The notes beneath the pieces are model-generated. The model saw only the letters and a list, made by a program, of their open reading frames with translations. It made no database searches and was not told the DNA's origin. From Syngnathus acus (lineage: Eukaryota > Chordata > Actinopteri > Syngnathiformes > Syngnathidae), in the NCBI RefSeq assembly GCF_901709675.1, contig NC_051108.1, positions 3,630,631 through 3,694,630 on the forward strand: a stretch of 64,000 bases of DNA. The letters run 5' to 3'. This document shows positions 1-15,538 of the stretch, one piece after another (positions within the stretch are counted from its first letter, which is position 1; the number at the start of each line of letters is the position of its first letter). The position numbers and the translations under genes are program-made.

Positions 1-145
1 CGGAACATTCCAAGAATTTTTTTCAACAGCACCACATTGGTGATCCCCTGCACAAAATATTTCATTTTTAATTAAGGCCAAATATTTCTGTCCACTTTAA
101 CAGATCTTTACAACTCCAACCACGTTGTTATTTTGTATCTTCCAG

Positions 146-2052
<1,907 letters not shown>

Positions 2053-2100
2053 TCATACAATTACTCTCTCTGTTTCTCTCGGGCATGCACTCTCTCTCAT

Positions 2101-2154
<54 letters not shown>

Positions 2155-5100
2155 GCACACACACACACACACACACACTTGTGACAACAGATAACTGTAC
2201 ATAGTACACAGCTTGTACATGAAGGTTGGCTGACACAGATTAAACAGATGACCAGACAGACATACATTTACACCACACCCACTGCTAAGGACCTCGTCCG
2301 TGATCTCATATAACATCCTGGCTAATCTTGGTCCCCAGGTGCTATCTTGCACACTTCCGAGTGCAGTTTCTGTACTGTAAATCACACTCAGACTTTCTTC
2401 CGCCTGACCTTAAACTGATGTCTTCTGCTTTCCTGCATTAGTTCCAGTCTCAACGAGGCACCAACACACAACATCTCAATATATCACCAAAACGTATTAT
2501 CGCGTTGTGGAGGTGCTGTCGTTGCATTACTAATGCAATGAATATAAATATCCAAACACACATCCACAACACACCAGCTAAAACCCGCGGTGCTGGCCGG
2601 CCAGTCGTTAAAGGTCAAATGGTGCCACTTTCATGTGACATTTTTACTGTTCTTGGTGCTCTTTGAGACGTTGTGGTCTCGGTTTGTTTTCAGTTGCTGC
2701 AATTTGGGCAGATTTAAGCCAAATACTTCCAATCAGGCACAGAGGTTAAACCAGCGTGTACTTGAGGGCTGTGGGGAAAAAAAACAAAAAAAACAACCTA
2801 ACAACAATCCAAGGTAACTTTCACTAAAATAACTCCTCTAACATTCCTCTGTTGAATGAATCTCAGTGGATGAGTTACTCATCAGAGCAGTGAGCCAAAG
2901 TCACATCTATTTTCTTTTGTACTTTAGTATCAAAAGTTATCTGCCTTTCAGAGTGATTCAGAAGGCTTGATAAGGAATCCCCACTGCAGTAAGCGGGATT
3001 CAAGTCTTCACAATGTGGGGTATGTGCCTTTCAAAAAGTATTCAGTGCCCTCAAGTGGCCAGAAGAAAATTTAGGATTTCATACAAAATGTGAAACACTG
3101 TATTTGAAGTTACTTGAAATGTCTTTTGTCTTTTTAGGCATCAACATTATGAAAACAATATAAACTATTTTATATAAACAATATTTATTCACATTAATAT
3201 ACAATAACTTCCTGTATTGTGAAATATACAGCATTTGCAGAGCAAATCAGCATTTTCACTGTCATGTTTATGTAGCGTGTTGCAGCCGCACATGCCATCT
3301 TTGGCTTTGTGTGTTAGTGAACTACTGACCAATCCGATTATTCTCCAGTATGCTTGAGTACTGATTCACGTATGACCTGTATTACCTGTATATGAAAAAA
3401 AGACAATCATCTGATTGGATTTAGCATTGGAAATGTGAATCTGTCGTCATCTGAATGGCTCCACTCAGTGATGTTTAACTCATCCAGAAAGATTATTCAA
3501 GCTTGTTAACGGGGAAAAAAAATTAAAATAGCCCTAGCGCTATGCGAAGAGGAGATAAACCGATGAACTTTATGGTGGAAAACAGCCTCTCTTGTGCCTT
3601 GGCCTCTCGTGCTCTGCTGCCGTGTTGTCGGGTGACAAACTCAAAGAAGGCTTGGTTGTAAGCAACCCGTTCTTGCAGCTCCACTCTCTTTGCTTTACTT
3701 CATAGTGATGTCAAATGTTCTCAAGTTGTTGAGCAACAGCATCTACTAGAAGGGGAGGCAGACATCTTCTCTGCAGATGCGATATTGGCTTTTGCATTCC
3801 TGTGAGTAAAAGAGATTGCCGAGAAAACGATTTTACCTTTGAAAAACTGCGCAGTGGTGCAGGCCCTCTCGAAATTAACTACAACACAACAGGGACTTGA
3901 GAAATCTTTCAGTCTGGTGCTTTTTGGTCCCACGTTGACCACCTTTTCTATCGAAAGCCTTCCAATCCTCTGACCTCCCTCAGTTACCAGCTAACTACTG
4001 GTCACAATCTGTCTACACACACTTGCACAAACAATCACAAGTCAGAAACCAGCATTTTTTTGTCTATTTTTTATTTTTTATTTTGCCCATCGTGTTTACT
4101 CTCCGTTTATACAACCAAACTTCAGGTGCTTTTTCAACCAACCTTCAGGTGCTTTTTCAACTCTGCTCTTTATACAGTGCTCTATACAGTGCAGGTTACA
4201 TACACACACAGAAACACACACATTTGCTGGAAAACACCCTCAATGCGGTGCTGATTTACTCGAATGACATCAACCGTTAATGCACAGAACATGCATAGTC
4301 ACTGTGTTCCTTCCCGCAGGACACCTGTCGCCACCGGGCTTTTCATGGCACTGCTGGTTGTGACATCATAACCCCATTCCCCTCAGATACTGCATGTCAG
4401 TCTGTCAGTGTAATCATGTTAGATTAGGGAATAATGATGATGGTAGTATTAATTACAATAATAATCTGTTATTGAGTGTGCGTGTGTGTGTGTGCGTGTG
4501 TGTTCCAGGTCGGTGCTCAGTTCAGTTCAGGCTCAGCCAAGAGGGGAAAGAAGATAGACAAAACATATATTACTGTTAGCTGTAGTGACCTTATCTTATA
4601 AGGAGAACTTGTGCGGATGTGAGACTCACTCTCAAATAAGAAATGTGTTCAAATAACACCAATGTTGTCAAAAATTGCCCAATAAGTGACGGCCATTATA
4701 TTACAGCTAAGAATGATAAAACGTTACTCCAACCATTGCCTGTATTGTTACCAGAGGTTGTATAATAGATTATTTATATCCCCATTATTTCTTTTAGGGC
4801 TAGAAATATGGTTGACCCAGGCAGTGCAATATTTTGCAATATCGCTCAAGGGCTACCGTCATTTTTTTTCCTTTTTTTTTAAGTTTATCCTTGCTGTGAT
4901 TTCTGACACAACTACATTCCATTTTGTTGCAGCTATACATGTATTTAGTTTCTGTGTTAATTACAAATCATGTTCACAATATGATAATTAGTTGCCAAAA
5001 TGGACAACGCTGCATATGGATCCTTTTGTCGGATGTTTAGCCCTAGTATTGCACAATTATGACAGCTTTACATTATAATTGCATAGCTTCTAAGGAATTT

Positions 5101-6280
5101 GAATTATTGATTTGGCCGGTCTGAATTTGTGGTGTGACGTGAACATGTTTCTGTTTGAGAGTGCTAGCGAAAGCCAGAGGAAGGAAAGCATAGTTCTTAT
5201 TGACAGCGGACGAATGCTAGACGTGAATTTAGGCAGTCAAGACGGTTTGCCTATTGACAGATTTTAGGCTGAGTGATGCGCAATTTTCAACACTGATATC
5301 AAACTCACACACACACCCATAAAATAAATAAATGAGCGTGCACATAGAGCGCAAACACTGCACATAGACAAACAAACACAACACCTACACACCCAATGCT
5401 GCAGCGCATTCAGATGACACTCATCTCAAGGACTAAGTGAAAGATGAGCTTTTAGGAAAAGTGGAACTGCTGGTGTTTCAAAAAGGTGCTACAATTGTTT
5501 TCTGAAAATAAGAAAAAAAATATATTGCTAGGAGTATAAAAGTTTGTCTTTACAATGACTGTATTTAAGTTTGTTGTAGTAATGAAGAGGCACTATTATT
5601 ATTTTACTCTTGTATGAATATGAACTAATTAAAAGGCATTTTAACTTTGTACTTGAACAATGTAAAAGAAGAACCGTGAATTAAAAAAAATGTTTCTTGT
5701 GATTTTTGGTGAATATATTTATTGTGGTTTTCTTTATTTTAAGCGTCTTTGGGTCCTTGAAAAGCGCTATATAAATTGAATGAATTATTATTATTATGAC
5801 TTGAATAAATTGAGTCTGTCTTGTGCTTTTACATACTAGAGATCAGCAAGTACCAATACCAGGATCGTATCCGGCCTATAACCGGCCTTATTTCAAGGTA
5901 TCATTCCTCATAATGGCTGCCCTCTTGTAGATGTTTTGAGGAACTGGACATATGTACATGTCTAACAGATGCTGGTATGTATGTACAACCACATATTTTG
6001 ATTATAACTTTTTTTTTGGGTGAAACTCCTTTTATAGTGTTTCATATAAATAAAGCATTAAATCAATGCATTTTTAAGGGAAAACGCTATATTGAATGTA
6101 AACCTCTATAAAATGATCTGCCATTCCTTTATTATTATGATTGTTATTATGATTGAAAAGTGCTAATGGTTTCTGAGCTGGAATAATGACGTAACGAATT
6201 GAAATTACCCGATTCCGACGATTTCTGAACGCACCACCTACTGGACGCAAGAGACACGCCCCTGTCGACTGACATGTCTC
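2053..6280 (+). other. dnmt3a 3' UTR and intergenic DNA, no gene seen
   Basis: AT-rich sequence without credible coding exons. Possible polyadenylation signals (AATAAA) occur near 5325, 5803 and 6048, so the dnmt3a 3' UTR could be up to about 4 kb. I cannot place its end. It also contains GT-rich tracts near 4475-4503 and two CTCF-like motifs on the minus strand near 3044-3060 and 5916-5930. Confidence 0.55.
2102..2178. repeat. (CT)n followed by (CA)n compound microsatellite
   Basis: About 51 bp of pure CT dinucleotides (2102-2152) run almost directly into about 24 bp of CA. The tract lies 50 bp after the dnmt3a stop, so it is transcribed as a CU/CA-rich element in the 3' UTR. ORFs reported across it are low-complexity artefacts. 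Confidence 0.95.
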
Positions 6281-6448
6281 GTTCCTCATTGGTCAATTGT
6301 TTCCCTTAATAGTGGATTTAAAAGCTTCTCATTGGCTGCTGCTTGGCTGTCTGAAGGCAGCATCTGTGCACTGTGCCAGCTGTCCTTGCACACACCGCAA
6401 GCAAGCACCCAGAAGAGTGGGACCAAGGAAAAAGCGAAGAAATAACCG
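6280..6448 (+). promoter_or_regulatory. candidate dpysl5 promoter and non-coding first exon
   Basis: Two inverted CCAAT boxes (CTCATTGG near 6286 and 6328) precede a GC-richer stretch that ends in a good splice donor (CCG|gtaaag at 6448/6449). The first coding exon of dpysl5 starts behind a splice acceptor at 9104, so an upstream untranslated exon is required, and this is the best candidate. Transcript data would be needed to confirm it. Confidence 0.4.
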
Positions 6449-9104
6449 GTAAAGCGCCGTACAAATCACAATAAATAACTCTACAATGCTTGCTCCGATA
6501 CCATATCATTGTCGTTGAACTGAAGTCATTAAAAACCACTTGTCGTATTGATTATTCGTACGTTATATTGTAAAGCTAATTTACCGTTATTGACCATCTC
6601 AAATTGTGCGCTAAAGATGCTGTACGTAAAAACCAAAACGTAATCGATCACGTCATGAGGTGTATGGCATTTTTTATTCGCACGTGTTTTCCCCCCCCCC
6701 CCATCGGAATGTGTCACTGAAATGGTTATTAATGTTTAATAACGTGTTAACAAAATGCCTCTCGACGACTGTGTATGTGCGTACTAGCGTGCCATCACCG
6801 CAATAATAAAACCTGCCTTACCCATTATGTAAGAGTCTTACTCGTTCACGGCTTATTCTCTTTCTCATCAAATATTGTGAGGATGAAGCGCCATGGAGTT
6901 GAACCAGCATTTTGATTTGTCATGCATGTTCAACAGGAAAGGTGTGTTGAAGATTTTCCTTTGATTTAGATGAGCATTGGTGTCTATGATAGTGATTCTA
7001 ATCTATCAGTATAAATACGGCATCATGTCATTGGGGGGGGAATGGGCCTGCACGATATTCGTGAAATGGGCAAAGATATTGGGACACCTTGCAGTTCCAC
7101 CTGCAGTATATTTCTAAAAAGGCGAGGCACGTCAATGATGAAAATGTTACAAATCCACATTTTGTTAGTACTGTATCAGTTCTACACGCGACACTCTTAA
7201 TCCACCTTCTGTCATTTCTTATTCCATTAATCCTCTTGACGTCTTAGGGTTGTACTACTATCTGTCTTCGAGATAACTGCATGCGGTTCATGACTCAGCA
7301 AACATTTTGGTGTCTTTTCTTTGCATTGAGATGCTATGCATGAAGCAGCATTTCTTTTTTTAACTAGATATCCACCCTGTTGATGGTGTGTCAAGCTTGC
7401 ACAGATGCAGTGACATTCCCCCCAAAAATCATCTCTCCTGAAAATACAGACTAACATCTGGATAGAGAGCGATGAGCCTAATCCTCATTGGTGCCCCATT
7501 TTGTTGTCATGATGTATTGTTTTGTCTCTGTGCTTTACTAATACTTTGATTTGTCCATCAACCTTCCAGCAGCTTCTTCTTTTAACCTCAATCTTTGCAA
7601 GTCATGTCTATTCTTATCACCGATTGGTGGTCCTATTGTCTGATGTTGCGGCTTTTTATATAGCACACACATTGCTTCAACACGTGTACGAAATAACAAA
7701 GACATGCCTTGTCACTGCAGCAGTGATTAAACCCCAGATCAGAAGTCAGCAGCTGTCTGCCACGTTCTCACTTACCACACACACACACACACTTTATGAG
7801 TAGCTGAGAGGGCGACTACACTTGTGTGTATTTAATTTGAATATATTACGCGATTACATTTTTAGATGCTGTCCATATTATGTGAGCTTATTACAAGGCT
7901 GATACTTGACAGGTGCTGCAATATAGTGGACATGTGACATTATTTTATTCCATTTCAATTTGTTCCCGATTTTGTTGATTTTGGAATTTGGTACCTTCCT
8001 GCCATTATGTCATGATGTGCACATGTGTTGCATGGATCTATTTGTCATGTGTGCAAGCATGCATGTGAACTAAAGGGGCAGCTGGTGTGAGGGTGAGTGA
8101 GAAATTTTGCCTTGTGCATGTCTGTGCCCTCTGTCCAAATTACATATGCATTTGATCCTCAGATTCTTCAAGCGTGACTAAGTTTTCCAATGTCTAACCC
8201 AAGTGCAGTTGTGTTTCGGTGATGGTATTGAAAATACATCATATCGACAAAAGTCTCGGGACACACAAATGTAACATTCCATGAAGCTTTTCATGCAAAA
8301 GTGTGTGTTCGAACCTTGTTTCCACTGAAGGCAGCCCGGTTCCCATCTCCTGGGAAACCACCCTTTTATTCAGCCTGCCAAGCCTGAGCGACACTACTTT
8401 CCATAACCTCCTCCCCTCCCCCCCCAAAAAATATTCCCATGACTGTCATCAAGCCCAGCAGAAGCTACAATGGTACCAATTGAAGGTTTTAGTTTGGCCT
8501 GTGCCAAAACTGCATCACAATTTTAGGGTCCACCTGATTTGCTTTTTTGGGGGGGGTCCTCATTTTACTGTTCACTGTTTCGATTCTCCCCCACCATACA
8601 ACCCCCTGCCCCCACCCACTCTGCTCTGCTTCCCCCTCTGTTCTCATCCATCTCTTTGACATGATTCCGTGTGACTGGGACTCAATTGTGTCCTTCTTGT
8701 AAACTCATTGCATCCGTGCAAGAATACACACACACACATTTCTATGGATGATAGTGGGATGTGCGTTGTGTGCACCATGTTTCATATTTTAAGTTCTCAT
8801 AGCGCATAATGGAAAAAAAAAAGACAGCAATTAGGTTAATTAGATGCATGATTCTGAAAGGAAAGTCCTACGGGAACAATGAATTATTTTTGCTGTGGTT
8901 GCAGTTACATATTCCGTTACATGCACAAACCATTTTGAATAGACTCAATATATAATTGTTGTTTATATTTCTATCTTTGCGGGGAATGTACTTGAAAGTT
9001 TCATTGCGTTCTGAATTTGGTGGCCAAAATGTAATTTCCTTTTATTTCAAAGGTCTGGAAACACCCAAAAGACTCTTTAAATGGTATTGTTCTTTTTCAT
9101 TCAG
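6449..9104 (+). other. probable dpysl5 intron 1
   Basis: About 2.6 kb without supported exons. It contains a short C-run near 6691-6702, small CA tracts near 7780 and 8728, and otherwise unremarkable AT-rich DNA. The short ORFs here have no recognisable protein similarity. Confidence 0.4.
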
Positions 9105-9120
9105 GAGTTTGACTGCCAAC

Positions 9121-12100
9121 ATGGGGTCCATGCGAATTCTCATCAAGGGGGGCAAAGTGGTCAACGATGACTTCACTCACGAAGCGGATGTTTACATTGA
9201 GAACGGCATCATTCAGCAGGTAAGCTTGACAAATGCACACACTCACAAATAAAGTGTTGTGAATTCCTTTTTGGATTTTTTTTAATATACGCTGGATGCG
9301 CATCTAGGTTGGGAAGGAGTTGATGATTCCGGGTGGGGCTAAGGTGATTGACGCGTCCGGAAAGCTGGTGCTGCCCGGGGGAATCGACACCTCCGTGCAT
9401 GTGCAGCAGACTTTTATGAACGCCGCCATCCAGGATGATTTCTACAGTGGCACCAAGGTACTCAATACTTTGATTTGCTGCCACTAAGAGACAGTCTTCT
9501 AATATTGAGCATTTGGGAGATTAAAGCAGCATTGCAGCTTAGTGAAACGTCTGGCTTAACATCTAATGGAATGCCAAGTGAAATTGGGTGAGAGGAATTT
9601 TTCGGGGGGCATACCCAATCCTCCACATGCCTGCTCACCCCAGCAACCCCCCCCTATCACCATCTCTTCCCACTGACCTCGCTGCCATGGCAACCAACCC
9701 CATGCTTAATGGGGGAAAAATCAGGATTGTGTTTGTTTCACTCTCTTCCTTTCGCCGCCATTTTCTCTCCATCAGGCCCCTCCTCAGCCTTCCCTGAGCT
9801 CTGTGATATGTAATTGGTGCTAGATGAACCTGGATAAAGTGTATGTCAACCCGTTTTGGCCTCAGCTTACTCATTATTTCGCACAGGCATAGTGGGAACC
9901 ATTCCAACATCAATTGCATTTTATTTGCGCTCCATCAAAGTACCATATTGAGTTCTCTCTGTGCCCCTTCCACCTCCTTCGTCTTCTTCTTTGTCGCCTT
10001 TATGTATCGTCCAAGGAGATTATCCTCACAGTAGGGGATGGTGGTCTCTAAATTACTAATGGATTTGGGCTAAAACAATGGATTCATGTCGAACCAACCT
10101 TTTTTTTTTTTTTTTTTATAAACCAAATGTTAATTCAATACACTTTTCAAACAAAGAGCGCATTTGTATTCAGTTAGTGTATCATGACATGAGAAAATCA
10201 TTTGCATATTCTTTGGGTGTGGTGTACACCAGGCTACATACTCAACTACTTAAAAGGTCAAGCACAGAAATATTCCTTCGAGTTTTCCTACCGCCAAAAC
10301 ATTATTCCAATATGACTGATGATTATGAATGGGTTGGTGTGATTTCACAGAGGGAGTCAAGGATGGTAGGAACATGAATGTCATAGTAGAGCAGTGTCTG
10401 TTGTCATGGTTACAATATAGTGCATTTACTATTGAGCGAGCAGAGGTGAGTCACAGCTGAGCAGCGCTTTCACCTCATGTGGTTTTCATCCCAGTTTCCT
10501 CGTCTTGTCACTCTCAGCTTCGTTTTTTTCTAGCTCATTGTGCGCATCTAGAGTGCTTCAAACGAGCTGGTTGTAAATGTGCCATTTTTTTTGAGCTGAT
10601 GTTTTACGGATTAGGAAGATCAAAATATAAACACTTAATCATAAGGACATGTCATTTATGAAACTGCCTACTCTGACTTGCATTGCTGTTTACTGAACGT
10701 TATTACTGGACATCTATTTATTGCAGCAAATAATTATTCAACAGACAAAACGTTTCACCTCAAAATAAATAAATTCCCGGGTCTGCTGTTCCTTGTATAT
10801 AGTAATTATTAATTATATAATAATTTTTTTTTTTTTCCCATTTTCTTTTCCAGGCGGCTCTGATGGGTGGTACCACAATGGTGATGGCGCTGGTCCTGCC
10901 TGAGCAACACTGCTCTCTAGTGGACGCCTACGAGAACTGCCGATCTCTCGCTGACGCAAAGGCGTGCTGCGACTACGCTCTGCATGTCGGCGTGACCTGG
11001 TGGGGGCCAAAGGTAAAGGCAGAGCAACGTGACATCTGTCAGGAAAACACCTCGCAAGCTTTTTAGCTCACTGAAGCGAAATAAATTCAGCAACATGCAC
11101 GTATTTTCATATATGGGTTAAATGTCTAATGACCTAGATTAGAAACCTTACACAAACTAGGTTAACACGCATATTCATTGAGCACGTCAGACAGATACTC
11201 TGAGTCACTATAGTTATTTTTCTGCCTTTGGCTACAGGATCTCTTTTCTCATCTGCTGAGACAGCGATTGCCCCCCATTTAACGCACTCATTTCTGTCCC
11301 AGGTGTGTAATGAGATGGAGACTCTGGTCAGGGAGCATGGGGTGAACTCCTTCCAGATGTTCATGGCCTACAAGGATATGATGATGCTGAGGGACTCTGA
11401 GCTGTACCAGGCATTGCAGACCTGTAAGGATATCGGAGCAATCGCTCGCGTCCACGCCGAGAACGGAGAGCTGGTGGCAGAGGTGCACAACACACATGGC
11501 GGCACACTTTTCATGATCATCTCTCGATTGATGAAAATAGGTTATGTGTCACCATATGAATTTTCTCAATGAGATAATTTTCAAAATTTGGTGCGTATAT
11601 CTAGGGTGCTAAAGAAGCTCTGGATTTGGGTATCAGTGGACCCGAAGGCATTGAGGTCAGCCGTCCAGAGGAGGTAAAGTATTTCCTTTCTCTACTTTTT
11701 ATGAGCAAAATACCAAACAAAGTTGAGCCTAAACCCTGTAATGTTATTTGAAAGCCGTATTAGCGTGTAAATGTGGGATTATCCATTGAAATTTGGATTG
11801 GCTTCCAAATATGCTATCTGGATCAGATAAGTAAAAAACTTTCATATTTACTGCTGGTATATTCTACATTTTCAGATCTGATTAGATTTTGATTGTGTGT
11901 TTTATTACCTCCCCCCCCCGAAATCCTTATTTTGTCTAAATTCCTTTTTTTCTGCTTATGATTACTTTTTGCAGTTGGAGTCAGAGGCTACACACAGAGC
12001 TGTCACAATCGCCAATAGGGTAAATTGACACTCATATCTCGTCTCTGTAAAGATGATGTAATCAATCAGTTATCTTTTTTCTTTTTTTTTTTTTTATGGC

Positions 12101-13769
12101 TCCAGGCTCACTGCCCTATCTACCTGGTGAATGTTTCCAGTATGGCTGCTGGAGATATGATTGCTGCTGCCAAGATGCAGGGTTGGTGCCAGTTTAACCA
12201 AAACAAGCACACAAATGAGCGAGGGCACTAATGCTCTTCTTGTCTCTGCAGGTAAGGTGGTCCACGCAGAGACCACAGTCGCTCATGCAGTCTTGAACGG
12301 CATGCAGTATTACCACCAGGACTGGACTCACGCCGCCGCCCACGTCATCGTTCCTCCTCTCCGCCTCGACCCCAACACCCCCGGCTACCTCATGGGACTG
12401 TTGGGCAAGTGCGTGTAGAGTTGTTTGTAAACAATTAGGTTAACTAAACATCAACTGAAAAGACGCATCCTGTTTCCAGTGACACTCTGAGCGTCGTGGC
12501 ATCAGAGCACCGTCCTTTTAGCACCAAGCAGAGGGCTTTGGGCAAGGAGGACTTCACCAAGATTCCTCATGGAGTGCCTGGAGTCCAGGACAGGATGAGC
12601 GTCATCTGGGAGCGGGGAGTGGTACGTCTCATTACTCGCACATACAATAGCTGCTTTTCATATTTGTTGCCTTCCCTTGCACATGCCAACCCCCACACTG
12701 TGAATAATGTATTCACACCCACATATCACTGCTCTTCGTTAGGTTACAGGAAAGATGGACGAGAATCGTTTTGTGGCTGTGACAAGCGCCAACGCTGCCA
12801 AGATTTACAACTTGTATCCACGCAAGGGTCGCATCATCCCCGGAGCAGATGCTGATGTGGTGGTGTGGGATCCAGACGCAACTAGGTGAGTTAACACCGG
12901 ATGGTTGAATTGTGTTGTCGTAAAAATCTGTCACTCCTTTTGCTTTTTTGTGCAGGACAATCTCAGTTGGCACTCAAGTGCAAGGGGGGGACTTCAACTT
13001 GTACGAGGGCATGCGCTGCCATGGTGTTCCCCTGGTCACCATCAGCCGAGGACGTTTGGTGTGTGAAAATGCCACGTTCATGTGCGCTGAGGGCTCCGGA
13101 AAATTCTACCCGCAGCGGACCTTCCCTGACTTCCTGTACAAGAAGATGGTGCAGAGAGAAAAAGTGCGTACATATGCATACACATTATCTGAGGCTACTT
13201 TCGAAATGTAATCTGTTAATCTATCCTGCCCCCTAGGTCCAGGCATATAAAGGGGTTGACCGGGATCCCTACTCTGGCGATGTGGTCAAAGTTGCCAACG
13301 CTATGAAGAAGGATCTTGGGTTGAGCCCCATTGATGGAGACGCCGCTAATAAAAGCGTGGTGAGGGTGCAACAGGGGGTTCGAGACCTCCATGAGAGCTC
13401 TTTTAGCCTCTCGGGTATGTAAAAAAAAAAAAAAATGCTGCATCAAAACACTAAAGCCACAGTTAAATTTCCTCGTGGGATTAAAAAGCGGCATCTATTT
13501 ACCTAATCCCGCGTTTGGCATGTAGCGTGGCATGATAATAACTGCATGAGATAACATTGAATGTAACGTTGGAGAACATCCTACATTTCTTTTCTTCTTA
13601 GCATGCGGCTATATCCAGAAGATAGAAGATTGTCCTTCGACTTGAATTGAATGAAAACAAGTTAACGGCCAGTTCTTCCACAGGGTCCCAGGTGGATGAC
13701 CACATCCCCAAGAGGTCCTCCGCTCGGATCCTAGCCCCTCCAGGTGGTCGCTCCAGTGGAATCTGGTAA
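9121..13769 (+). CDS. dpysl5: Dihydropyrimidinase-like 5 (collapsin response mediator protein 5)
   Basis: Cytosolic neuronal phosphoprotein of the CRMP family. It is related to dihydropyrimidinase but non-enzymatic, and acts on tubulin and growth-cone signalling. Thirteen exons (9121-9219, 9308-9457, 10854-11012, 11303-11482, 11605-11673, 11975-12019, 12106-12181, 12252-12408, 12480-12621, 12743-12885, 12956-13163, 13237-13414, 13684-13769) join in frame to 563 residues, the normal family length. Recognisable segments include [14 protein letters not shown] at the start, the amidohydrolase barrel with [16 protein letters not shown]-type sequence, and the C-terminal tail [14 protein letters not shown] ending in GGRSSGIW, which is diagnostic of CRMP5. 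The metal-binding HxH region reads DTSVHVQQ, so a second His is absent. Fish have dpysl5a and dpysl5b, and I cannot assign which. The ATG at 9121 lies 17 bp after the splice acceptor. Confidence 0.95.
9458..10853 (+). other. dpysl5 intron 2 (1.4 kb)
   Basis: The largest internal intron of dpysl5. It holds several homopolymer T-runs and C-rich stretches near 9645-9660. No exon or named repeat was recognised. Confidence 0.7.
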
Positions 13770-14596
13770 ACTCTGACCAGAGCAAATCAACCGTCCAAGC
13801 CTCCTTGTTTTTGTATATTTCTGAACTACTAAGAAAACTGCACTGATTTTACGAAATGCTTTCGTGTTAAAAGGGAATTCTTCTCATTGATTGGCCAGGA
13901 GTCACCCATGTGATCAGTTTGCTGAAGCAATTTTTACAAGTTAGTTGGAGTCCTCATTCTGAAATTATCAAATACACCGCAGTAATGAGGTACGTGTGAA
14001 TGTTTTCCAAATTTAAGCAGATCACAACTAACCGATTAGTCATTAAGGTGCTTGTCAAAAGACGGAAACTTAATTTTTTTTTTAAATGGCTTGAAATGAC
14101 GTTGATTTGAAATATCTAAAACTAGTAAAACTGGATTCAATAAAAAAAATCCCCACACAGCGTACACTGTAGCCATGGAAGGTGGGTGAAGAATTCTGTT
14201 AATTATAAAACCACCTACTGTACTTAATTCCTCAACTGTTCCTGTTTTTGTTTCCAACGGATGGACTGTGTTGTGTGGTGATGACATCCAACTGTTCAAA
14301 CATACTGTGTGATTTTTGCCGCAACACCGTCTCTTAGTGGGAAACACACAACTAACAAATATCCCAGTGTCGTTCTGAAATGATTTACCGTAATTGTGCA
14401 TATCTGGAATGATGCAAGAAATGGTCACTTAAGAAGAGCCTCCACAGGGCAGGAAGATTGAGCTACACATGCTACTAAAGCACAGATCCTCTCACTTCAT
14501 GAAGTGTCAGTCATTTCCAGCAGTGTTGTTTATTCATGACGTTTCCCCCCCCCCTCTGTATACTCTACATTTAGGATGTTTTCATTTAGTTAAAAG

Positions 14597-14901
14597 AATA
14601 AACGTGCCAATGTGTCACCCCTATTCCTGCACACACCATGCATGAAAAGAACCACATAGACAGATATGGAGGGCCACAGGTTCACATCTGGTGCTTTTTT
14701 AAAAATGATTCTTTTTACAATGGTATAAAGAAAGAGTGTTAATTTAATTGTGGAAGATTGTTGTTTTGAAGGCACTGTAAATGGTCAGTGACGTTGTGCG
14801 TTGTCACGTTTGTGAATTGATTGTTTTATTGGAAAGTTAACCCGTTCAATATGTACCGTGGCTGCTTGTTTCTTACCACAAAGTATTGGTAAAACAATAA
14901 A
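14597..14901 (+). promoter_or_regulatory. dpysl5 polyadenylation signals
   Basis: AATAAA hexamers at 14597-14602 and 14896-14901 would give 3' UTRs of roughly 0.85 and 1.15 kb after the dpysl5 stop codon. No other gene lies between 13770 and the mapre3 promoter near 15.35 kb. Confidence 0.55.
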
Positions 14902-15339
14902 ATAGAAAAAACGTATCCCGATGTCTCTGTTTCTTTTTTTTTTTTTAATACTTTCAAGCACAGTGATTCATCTGCATATATGGTGCAAGACACAATTGCG
15001 GTTACTTCAATAGAATTATTGGGATCAGAGTCCATCCAGACTGTCAAATTCGCAGTTTATTGTATCTTTCTTACCCCAGAGGATTACGTTATAATGCTCT
15101 AATAAACGTCATTGTCACCGAAACGTGGTGCTTTAACAGTAGTTACTTAAACAAAAGCTTGACCTAAAACGAAAAACGCACGTCAATTAAATTAAGGCGA
15201 CATTTTTTTTTTCAAGTAAAACATGTAAAAAGCCTCAACAGGGCGGAAATACGTATTGTAGCTTTATATATTTTACAATGTACAACTTTTACGCTGACAA
15301 TAAAAAAACATTTGGACGTAGGTGCTGTAACCAATAACC

Positions 15340-15538
15340 AAAAGCGGGCCTGCGTGGGATCCAACATGGCGCCGTGACGTACTCCGGTTTCACCAAATCG
15401 AACAGGAAAATAGTGCAACTGAGCTGCGCATGCGCCGTAGCCACCAGATTAACAACTCCGCGCAGCAAGCGGTCTCGGTTTATAGCAACGGAGAAAGACC
15501 ACCATCTCATTGACCAGCACGGCAGTCAGGTGGACTTT
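15340..15538 (+). promoter_or_regulatory. candidate mapre3 promoter and untranslated exon 1
   Basis: A CpG-richer patch contains a YY1-like CCAACATGGCGCC near 15361 and a TGACGT half-CRE just after it. It ends in the donor GGACTTT|gtaagtc at 15538. A second untranslated exon fits 17234-17302 (acceptor cccag, donor AAG|gtgagc). Together they supply a 5' UTR for mapre3. Confidence 0.5.

Noticed and set aside
14036-14428. 130-codon minus-strand open frame in the dpysl5 3' region
   Set aside because: No recognisable protein family, AT-rich composition, and it overlaps the likely dpysl5 3' UTR.
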